Source: CAJWLW01 sp963580095
Lineage (GTDB): Bacteria; Verrucomicrobiota; Lentisphaeria; JABSQK01; CAJWLW01
Length of the DNA stretch: 5,103 nt
Assembly (NCBI GenBank): GCA_963580095.1
Contig: CAUZJQ010000314.1
Coordinates: 1 to 5,103, forward strand
Direction: 5' to 3'
Within the stretch, counting starts at the first letter, position 1. Each line of letters begins with the position of its first letter. Below the pieces are notes generated by a model that saw only the letters and a list, made by a program, of their open reading frames with translations, had not been told where the DNA came from and made no database searches. Both the position numbers and the translations under genes were made by a program. Below are positions 1-5,103 of this stretch, in pieces.

Positions 1-672
<672 letters not shown>

Positions 673-687
673 ACACAAGTCGGTAAT

Positions 688-709
688 GAACGGGCACAGG
701 AAGCCGTTC
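688..709. terminator. Weak hairpin between convergent icd and sulfatase genes
   Basis: GAACGG (688-693) pairs with CCGTTC (704-709) around a 10-nt loop, starting 15 bp past the icd stop and reaching the last base of the sulfatase stop codon. The location between two converging genes suits a shared terminator. However, the stem is only 6 bp, the loop is large, and there is no T-run after it on either strand, so this is not a convincing intrinsic terminator. Confidence 0.2.
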
Positions 710-2190
710 TACCTTGGTTGCAGCTCTATACCCAACCGCTCGTATTGCTCCGGCGGCGCATCCATCTCGGTCATCATCTCGACCATCGCCGACAGCAGGC
801 GTTGCTCCTGCTCCTCGTCGTCGATCGGATTCTGCTGCTGCGGGTCGGCAACGACATCGTACAGCAGTGTACCAAAACGATTCATCACACCCGCAGCACC
901 CGCCCCGGCTTCGTAGCACAGCACCTCGACGTCCTTGGTCGCAGCAAACGTCTGCGGTCCGGACATCGACCGCAACTGCTCCAGCTCGTAGGGTACATTC
1001 ATATTGAACGGACTGAGCGTGTAGGTGCGAAGCGGGCTGTTGTTGTCGGTCGCTGCAGGGCGCATGTATACGAATCGACCGTCAGTGACATTGACATAGT
1101 GCCCGTGGTATCCGAAGATGGCATAGTCACGGACCGGGCTGTTGTCCTCGAGACAGGGCCGCAGCGAACGGCCGAGCATGTCGGGCGTCGGTTGCCGGCC
1201 GAAGTAATCGAGGATCGTCGGCGCCCAGTCGATCGTCGATGTCAGGCAGTCAGAGCGCTCGCCCCGGCGGCCGACTCGCGGATCCCAGACGAACAACGGC
1301 GTGTTTGCCAGTTCCTGCCACAACGGCATGACGTTTTTCGCTGTGTGATTGTGTTCGCCGAGCAGAAAACCGTGATCGGTGTTGACGATGAGCATCGTAT
1401 CCGACCACAGATCGAGCGCGTCCATCTTGTCGAGCACGCGTCCGAGACTGGCATCACATTGCGCCAACAGCGATGCATAGGCATTGCGCCAGTGATCGAT
1501 CATGTGCGCACAGGAGTTCTCCTCCAGGTCGCCGTATGGCGGCCAATCGGATAGAGCACCTGTGTAATCGTCCGGGAAGAGATCTCGAAAACGCTCCGCC
1601 GCGAAGAACGGCTCGTGCGGATCGAAACTTTCGATCTGCAGGAACCAGTCGTCGGTGCTGTGATTGTCGTCGAGGAATTCGAGTCCGCGATCGAAGGTGC
1701 GTGTCTGATAGTGTCTGGCTTCGTCCGGCATGTACAAGCGGTTGACAACGTCCTGGCGGCCCCACTGCCCGGCAGAGTCCGGACCGGGCTTGGAAAGGTC
1801 GAGGTCGGGCCGGCCTTTCCAGGGATCGCCTTCCTGACCGCGGACAAACTCCCACGTCGCGTACTGCGTGTGGTAGTTGGCACCGCCGCACTCGAAGTAG
1901 TGGTAATGATCGGTGACCAGATGGCTGTGCACGCCGTTATCCTTCAGGATAGCCGGCATCGAGTCGTCGAACGGCTCGAGCGGGCCCCAGCCGCGATGCA
2001 GAAAACCGGGGCGCCCGGTGTGCAAATCACGACGGGCCGGCATGCAGGGCATACTGCAGATGTAGTTGCGGTCAAAGACGACGGTGTGTTGTGCAAGCCG
2101 CTGGAAGTTCGGGGTATGCGTCCAGTCACAGCCATATGGCGCCAGCATGTGCCGGTTCAAAGAATCGAACATGACCATGATCGCTTTCAT
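709..2190 (-). CDS. Type I (formylglycine-dependent) sulfatase, cytoplasmic
   Basis: A 493-residue protein of the alkaline phosphatase/sulfatase superfamily that would hydrolyse a sulfate ester. The sulfatase signature C-x-P-x-R-x4-T-G is complete: C49-M-P51-A-R53-R-D-L-H-T58-G59. C49 would be converted to formylglycine, the catalytic nucleophile. Metal-site residues visible are D9 in the opening strand (MVMFDSLNRH), and D272-H273 in NTDHGFLLGEH. D190-P-H192-E-P is the usual active-site His loop, and K285 lies shortly after the metal motif. The position after D9 is Ser, where many sulfatases have a second Asp; members using a D/H metal pair often differ here. The protein starts directly with the first beta strand of the fold (MKAIMVMF), so there is no signal peptide and it should act in the cytoplasm. 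The ATG at 2190 is supported by an in-frame stop just upstream and a modest AAGGG about 8 nt before it. It lies 87 bp downstream of the SGNH hydrolase on the same strand, probably co-transcribed. The substrate cannot be deduced, and a related phosphonate or phosphodiester hydrolase activity is possible. No maturation enzyme is encoded here. Confidence 0.93.
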   Translation of the reverse strand: MKAIMVMFDSLNRHMLAPYGCDWTHTPNFQRLAQHTVVFDRNYICSMPCMPARRDLHTGRPGFLHRGWGPLEPFDDSMPAILKDNGVHSHLVTDHYHYFECGGANYHTQYATWEFVRGQEGDPWKGRPDLDLSKPGPDSAGQWGRQDVVNRLYMPDEARHYQTRTFDRGLEFLDDNHSTDDWFLQIESFDPHEPFFAAERFRDLFPDDYTGALSDWPPYGDLEENSCAHMIDHWRNAYASLLAQCDASLGRVLDKMDALDLWSDTMLIVNTDHGFLLGEHNHTAKNVMPLWQELANTPLFVWDPRVGRRGERSDCLTSTIDWAPTILDYFGRQPTPDMLGRSLRPCLEDNSPVRDYAIFGYHGHYVNVTDGRFVYMRPAATDNNSPLRTYTLSPFNMNVPYELEQLRSMSGPQTFAATKDVEVLCYEAGAGAAGVMNRFGTLLYDVVADPQQQNPIDDEEQEQRLLSAMVEMMTEMDAPPEQYERLGIELQPR

Positions 2191-2246
2191 AATCGGACCC
2201 TTATCAATGGGTTAACTATTCTCGCACCGACATTCGGCCGCTCTAG

Positions 2247-2262
2247 CGTGGCTGCAGCCACG
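2247..2262. repeat. 16-bp perfect palindrome in the esterase-sulfatase gap
   Basis: CGTGGCTGCAGCCACG reads the same on both strands. It sits in the 87-bp gap between the SGNH hydrolase stop and the sulfatase start. Without a T-run after it on the minus strand (the next bases there are CTAGAGCGG) it is not an intrinsic terminator. It could be a protein-binding site, or an mRNA stem that tunes stability or expression between the two cistrons. In RNA the centre must open to form a loop, leaving about 6 bp. Confidence 0.55.
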
Positions 2263-2277
2263 GTCGTTTTCATCCTT

Positions 2278-3021
2278 CTAAGATTTAGACTGGAGCGTCG
2301 ATTCGTCGCGCCATGGCAGAATATCCTTTTCCAGTTCCTGCGTCTCCCTGGCGAGACCTGAACAGTTGCTGGCAAGGGTCTCGAACACTTTGTTGGCAAC
2401 GACGCGGTGGCCAAGGTCGTTGGCATGACAACCGTCGTGATGCACAAGCCAGTCGGCATCGCGATAGGACTCGAGCAGGTCGACGAACAGACAGTCCGTT
2501 TCTTCGGCGACAGCGCGGATCGCCTCGTTGTACTGATAGAAGAGATCGAGGTCGGCGTGGCTCCACACTCCGCCGCCAAGTTGGAAATCGTTCATGTAAT
2601 ACGGTCCCATCAGGACAATCAGCGGCTGGATACGTTCGCGCACACGCCGGATAATGTCTTTCATGCAGTCGCAGAAAAGGTCGATCGGCGTGCCGCCGCG
2701 AGCATCGTTGAGCCCGTACGAAATGACCAGCAGATCGGGAGGACGCCCGTTGGCCGCATTGTCGAGCACGTGCGCGTCGAGCCGCTCGTCCGCGGCCGGC
2801 TTGCCGCTCTTCTCGTATGGCGGGCTTTTCGTGGAGATCACGTTGGCGCCGATCCCCATGTTGACGAACTGCACGGGCACACGTTGAAATTCGTTGATCA
2901 ACCCTGCCAGCTGCGAGGCCCAGCAACGCTCGCGACAGCTCGACCAACCGCCGGCCGTTGTGCTTTCGCCGAGCGTCAGCAGGGTTCGAAATTCCTTGTC
3001 CCACCAGTCACGCTTTGCCAT
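2278..3021 (-). CDS. SGNH/GDSL-type hydrolase (esterase/deacetylase)
   Basis: A 247-residue serine hydrolase of the SGNH superfamily, likely to remove acyl (for example acetyl) groups or cleave another ester. All four blocks can be seen: block I TLGESTTAGGW with nucleophile S20 (Gly-Glu-Ser instead of the usual Gly-Asp-Ser); block II Gly in VNMGIGAN near residue 56; block III SYGLNDARGG with G103, N105 and D106 (the GxND oxyanion motif); block V HHDGCHANDLGH with D196 and H199 (DxxH) completing the triad. No signal peptide or membrane segment is present, so it is expected in the cytoplasm. The frame stays open 40 codons further upstream to 3141, but the ATG at 3021 is chosen because AAGGAG lies 7 nt before it and the family-like sequence (MAKRDWWDKEF...) begins there. 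It is the first gene of a probable two-gene unit with the sulfatase, and it is divergent from the 2-hydroxyacid dehydrogenase. The natural substrate is unknown; pairing with a sulfatase suggests an acylated, sulfated sugar or similar small molecule. Confidence 0.9.
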   Translation of the reverse strand: MAKRDWWDKEFRTLLTLGESTTAGGWSSCRERCWASQLAGLINEFQRVPVQFVNMGIGANVISTKSPPYEKSGKPAADERLDAHVLDNAANGRPPDLLVISYGLNDARGGTPIDLFCDCMKDIIRRVRERIQPLIVLMGPYYMNDFQLGGGVWSHADLDLFYQYNEAIRAVAEETDCLFVDLLESYRDADWLVHHDGCHANDLGHRVVANKVFETLASNCSGLARETQELEKDILPWRDESTLQSKS

Positions 3022-3028
3022 TGTTATA

Positions 3029-3034
3029 CTCCTT
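3029..3034 (-). promoter_or_regulatory. Shine-Dalgarno site of the SGNH hydrolase
   Basis: AAGGAG on the minus strand with a 7-nt spacer to the ATG at 3021. It is the strongest ribosome binding site in the window, and it decides the start over the in-frame candidate 40 codons upstream. Confidence 0.85.
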
Positions 3035-3066
3035 GCAGCCGTGTGAATCGAAATGGTCCAGCCCAT

Positions 3067-3081
3067 CACGGCGGCGCCGTG
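3067..3081. repeat. Inverted repeat in the leader of the esterase-sulfatase unit
   Basis: CACGGC (3067-3072) and GCCGTG (3076-3081) form 6-bp arms around GGC. The site lies about 32 bp before the Shine-Dalgarno of the SGNH hydrolase, a position where an operator for a dimeric repressor, or a leader hairpin, would be effective. No regulator gene is in the window, so its role is inference. Confidence 0.35.
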
Positions 3082-3255
3082 CAAACATAGCTGAGTCTCA
3101 CATGTGTTACGAGTCGACAATACTTCTCGAACCGGCAACACATAAAAACGGGCTTTGTCGGCGACTGGAAGACGGGCTGGCGAAGGTTATCTGGCCATGG
3201 CGATTTTTCAAAAATAACGGCGCAACTTCCTCCGACGCGTATATTGCCTGTACCC

Positions 3256-4284
3256 ATGAACGCCAAAGTCGTACGTCTGAATTCGGAGTTGTTTCCGATC
3301 TGTGAATTCGAAGCCGCGCTGCATCGACAGCAGTGCTACGAATTGCTAGCGGTCGAGGCCAACACACCGGCAGCGATCATAGAGCACACCGCCGATTGCG
3401 ATGTGCTCTATGTCATATCCACATCGCTGCCGACCGCGGTGATCGAGAGCCTGTCGAAGTGCCGGGTGATCTCACGAATCGGCGCCGGCACCGACAAGGT
3501 CGACGTAGCGAAAGCAACCGAGATGGGCATACTGGTGACCAACGTGCCGGACTTCTGCGTCCCCGAACAGGCTGATCACACGATGATGCTGATGCTGGCG
3601 CTGGCGAGGAATCTGCCGCTGATGAGCCGGGCGTTTCAACGCGAAGGACGGTTCATGGACCTGCTCGAACAATACGACTGCAACCAGCGCCTTTCATCGA
3701 GCGTACTGGGATTGATTGGGTTCGGGCAAAGCGCCAAGGAAGTTGCGAAGCGCGCAAATGCATTCGGCATGAAGGTGATCGCAACCCGTCGCAGGCGCGC
3801 GGCAGAGAACCCGGAGGCCGACAGACTCGGCGTCGAGCTAGTGGACCTGGACACGCTCCTGACGCAATCGGATTACATCTCGCTGCACCTGCCGTTGACC
3901 GAAGCGACACATCACCTGCTGGACGGCAAAGCGATTAGTAAAATGAAGCAGACGGCATTCCTGATCAACACAGCGCGCGGCGCGATCGTCGATGAAAAGG
4001 CTTTGATCGAGGCGTTGCGCGAACGGCGTATCGGCGGCGCTGGTCTCGACGTTTTCGAGTCGTTCAACGTCTTCGCAGACACCAAACAATGTCCGCTCCA
4101 GCACCCCCTGCTCGACCTGGACAACGTCATCCTGACACCGCACAGCGCATCATACTCGCAGCAGTCCCGGGAAGATGTGTCGATCACCGCGGTGGCAAAC
4201 GTCGCAGCGGTACTGGCCGGGCGGATGCCGCCGGAGAAAAACATCGTCAATGCCGGCGTCGTGCCGCGAAATCCCCTGGCCTGA
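3256..4284 (+). CDS. D-isomer-specific 2-hydroxyacid dehydrogenase, probably NADP(H)-preferring
   Basis: A 342-residue cytoplasmic oxidoreductase that interconverts a D-2-hydroxy acid and its 2-keto acid (family of phosphoglycerate dehydrogenase, glyoxylate/hydroxypyruvate reductase, D-lactate dehydrogenase). Order: N-terminal half of the catalytic domain (1-100) with the substrate loop R74-I-G76-A-G78-T-D80; the conserved helix C-V-P-E-Q-A-D-H (101-108); the Rossmann domain (about 110-290) with LGLIGFGQSA (G152, G155, G157); then the C-terminal return helix. The catalytic triad is present: R241 (INTARG), E268 (GLDVFE) and H296 (TPHSA). At the end of the second Rossmann strand, VIATRRRR places R178 where NAD enzymes carry Asp, which points to NADP(H). 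Length is typical; there is no C-terminal ACT domain, so it is not the classical SerA form. ATG 3256 is preferred over the in-frame TTG 3244; neither has a clear Shine-Dalgarno, and a TATATT 10 nt upstream allows a near-leaderless message. It diverges from the esterase-sulfatase unit and converges with the aldo/keto reductase. The exact substrate is not determinable. Confidence 0.93.
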   Translation: MNAKVVRLNSELFPICEFEAALHRQQCYELLAVEANTPAAIIEHTADCDVLYVISTSLPTAVIESLSKCRVISRIGAGTDKVDVAKATEMGILVTNVPDFCVPEQADHTMMLMLALARNLPLMSRAFQREGRFMDLLEQYDCNQRLSSSVLGLIGFGQSAKEVAKRANAFGMKVIATRRRRAAENPEADRLGVELVDLDTLLTQSDYISLHLPLTEATHHLLDGKAISKMKQTAFLINTARGAIVDEKALIEALRERRIGGAGLDVFESFNVFADTKQCPLQHPLLDLDNVILTPHSASYSQQSREDVSITAVANVAAVLAGRMPPEKNIVNAGVVPRNPLA

Positions 4285-4310
4285 AGGCAGGCACCCGCCT
4301 GCCGCCTTCA
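4282..4310 (+). terminator. Bulged hairpin at the end of the 2-hydroxyacid dehydrogenase gene
   Basis: TGAAGGC (4282-4288, starting with the stop codon) pairs with GCCTTCA (4304-4310), and inside it AGGC (4289-4292) pairs with GCCT (4297-4300) around ACCC, leaving a 3-nt bulge. An alternative 7-bp pairing is GGCAGGC with GCCTGCC (4286-4292 / 4297-4303). The stem is strong, but on the + strand it is followed by A residues (AAAAAATC) rather than T, so it is not a canonical intrinsic terminator for this gene. It may protect the mRNA 3' end or help Rho-dependent ending. Confidence 0.35.
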
Positions 4311-4341
4311 AAAAATCAAACCCTGGCGTTACTCCGCCAGG
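4310..4341 (-). terminator. Rho-independent terminator of the aldo/keto reductase gene
   Basis: On the minus strand, CCTGGCG (4341-4335) and CGCCAGG (4328-4322) form a 7-bp GC-rich stem around a 6-nt loop that contains the stop codon TAA (4331-4329). It is followed by GTTTGATTTTTT. A GC stem followed by a T-rich tract is the classical layout, although a few bases interrupt the T-run. The upstream arm lies inside the last codons of the gene, so the stop codon sits in the loop. Confidence 0.65.
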
Positions 4342-5103
4342 TCGAGCCAGGCTATTTCCTCTGCCGTCAGTTCGACGGCGAGGCTGTCCAGTGACGAACG
4401 CAGTTCCGACAAGTGCTGCGGTCCGAACAGCGCGAACGGCGTAAACGGCTGCTGCAGAACCCAGGCACCGGCAATGTTGATCGGCAGGACGCCCTTCTTC
4501 TCTGCCAACTCGATGGCGCGTCGCTGCCGTTCGAAGTTGTCGTCGCTGTACCAGCATCGCACTATCTCCTCGTCGTCCCGCTTCTCCGGCGCCGCCCGGT
4601 CCGGCACAAAGAAGCCGCGAGCCTGGCTCGACCACGGCAGCAGCGCCATCTGGCTTTCCTGCAGAAAGGCGGACCATGCTTCGCTTCTGGCAGAGATACA
4701 GCCCTCCCACACCGGACTGTTCATCACCGCCAGACTGAGTTGATTGCTGACGACGGAAAATCCACGCTTGCCGTTGGCCGCGGCATACTCATTGGCTGCA
4801 CGCAATCGATCGATCGTCCAGTTGGAGCCGCCAAAAATGCCGATGCGCCCCGCATCGGCATGCTCATTGAGGACATCGACAAATTCACCGATCGGCACGT
4901 CCGGGTTGTCACGGTGCAAAATATAGATGTCCGCATAGTCGGTCTGCATATGTTCGAGCGATTGTGCCAGCTGCTCGGTCATTGTATCCGGGAAACAGTT
5001 CGGCGAGTGGGCACCCTTGGCGATTATGACCAGATCGTCACGCACACCACGCGTCTTCATCCACTGGCCCAGCAACTCCTCCCTGAGCGCGCCGTAGTGG
5101 AAG
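4329..5103 (-). CDS. Aldo/keto reductase (5' end outside window)
   Basis: The last 257 or so residues of an aldo/keto reductase, a TIM-barrel enzyme that reduces aldehydes or ketones with NADPH, or oxidises the alcohol. The frame is open to the right edge; the TTG at 5075 is only an internal leucine. Reading from the edge it begins F-H-Y-G-A-L-R-E-E-L-L-G, matching the family motif around the catalytic Tyr (YG...SEELLG). The catalytic Lys is in VIIAKGAHS (about residue 29) and the catalytic His in YILHRDNPD (about residue 63). GIFGGSNW (substrate/strand 5 region) and SNQLSL follow, then LLPWSSQARGFF, the counterpart of the usual coenzyme-binding strand 7 region. About 50-70 N-terminal residues would be missing if this is a stand-alone enzyme of around 320. 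The GAHSPNCFP and HRDNPDVPIGEF segments also resemble proteins in which an aldo/keto reductase is fused behind a Gfo/Idh/MocA sugar dehydrogenase, so a larger protein is possible (recalled, not checked). It ends in TAA inside its own terminator hairpin and converges on the 2-hydroxyacid dehydrogenase. The substrate is probably a sugar or sugar-derived carbonyl, by inference. Confidence 0.92.
   Translation of the reverse strand, partial: FHYGALREELLGQWMKTRGVRDDLVIIAKGAHSPNCFPDTMTEQLAQSLEHMQTDYADIYILHRDNPDVPIGEFVDVLNEHADAGRIGIFGGSNWTIDRLRAANEYAAANGKRGFSVVSNQLSLAVMNSPVWEGCISARSEAWSAFLQESQMALLPWSSQARGFFVPDRAAPEKRDDEEIVRCWYSDDNFERQRRAIELAEKKGVLPINIAGAWVLQQPFTPFALFGPQHLSELRSSLDSLAVELTAEEIAWLDLAE

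Larger units (their letters stand above)
3022..3255. promoter_or_regulatory. Divergent intergenic control region
   Basis: These 234 bp separate two genes that diverge, so promoters for both directions must lie here or inside the starts. It contains no convincing gene. For the minus direction (esterase-sulfatase), a weak sigma-70-like pair is TTGAAA at 3211-3206 and TAACCT at 3189-3184 with a 16-bp spacer, only fair at the -10. Around it is an AT-rich inverted repeat, ATTTTTcAAAAAT (3203-3215), which stands out in this GC-rich DNA. For the plus direction, TATATT at 3240-3245 resembles a -10 box, but no good -35 is seen; used as a -10 it would start transcription almost at the ATG of the dehydrogenase. 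The segment 3099-3106 (CACATGTG) is an 8-bp palindrome. Promoter placements are tentative; the divergent arrangement itself is clear. Confidence 0.45.

Noticed and set aside
718..1554. Open + strand frame of 278 codons opposite the sulfatase gene
   Set aside because: It is antisense to a gene with complete family motifs; the product is Arg/Val-rich with no recognisable domain, as expected for a mirror frame in GC-rich DNA.
1615..2361. Open + strand frame of 248 codons running across the sulfatase start and the inter-cistronic gap
   Set aside because: No family resemblance, antisense to two well supported genes, and no ribosome site noted.
2407..3090. Open + strand frame of 227 codons opposite the SGNH hydrolase
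   Set aside because: Antisense shadow; the SGNH blocks on the other strand account for the coding signal.
3022..3141. N-terminal extension of the SGNH hydrolase by 40 residues
   Set aside because: The extension lacks family-like sequence, and the ATG at 3021 has AAGGAG at 7 nt spacing.
3107..3367. Minus-strand frame of 86 codons across the divergent gap and the dehydrogenase start
   Set aside because: Overlaps the start of a well supported gene on the other strand and shows no domain or conserved motif.

Overview
The window looks like chromosomal DNA from a GC-rich (roughly 58-60% by eye) Gram-negative bacterium. A proteobacterium, perhaps a marine gammaproteobacterium, is the best guess. 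The main reasons are the monomeric-type NADP isocitrate dehydrogenase at the left edge and a sulfatase/SGNH-esterase pair of the kind found in bacteria that use sulfated organic matter. The taxonomic guess is inference. No rRNA, tRNA, CRISPR array, insertion sequence or phage gene is visible.

Layout, left to right: (1) the C-terminal 223 residues of monomeric isocitrate dehydrogenase on the + strand, ending at 672; (2) a convergent gap of 36 bp with a weak hairpin; (3) a minus-strand two-gene unit, an SGNH/GDSL-type hydrolase (3021 down to 2278) followed by a type I sulfatase (2190 down to 709), with an 87-bp inter-cistronic gap holding a 16-bp perfect palindrome; (4) a divergent 234-bp control region (3022-3255); (5) a + strand D-2-hydroxyacid dehydrogenase (3256-4284) whose coenzyme loop suggests NADP(H); (6) a 44-bp convergent gap with two GC-rich hairpins, one of them a good intrinsic terminator for the gene on its right; (7) a minus-strand aldo/keto reductase cut off by the right edge (5103 down to 4329).

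The isocitrate dehydrogenase is central metabolism and probably unrelated to the rest. The other four genes read as a small catabolic cluster: the esterase and the sulfatase would remove acyl and sulfate ester groups, and the two oxidoreductases could interconvert the resulting hydroxy-acid/keto-acid and aldehyde/alcohol intermediates. Neither hydrolase has an export signal, so the substrate would be a small molecule or short oligosaccharide already inside the cell. The substrate cannot be read from this sequence. No wholly novel system is evident. The points most worth checking are the cytoplasmic esterase-sulfatase pair, the Arg-rich coenzyme loop of the dehydrogenase, the palindrome and tiny ORF between esterase and sulfatase, and the possibility that the aldo/keto reductase is one half of a larger fusion.
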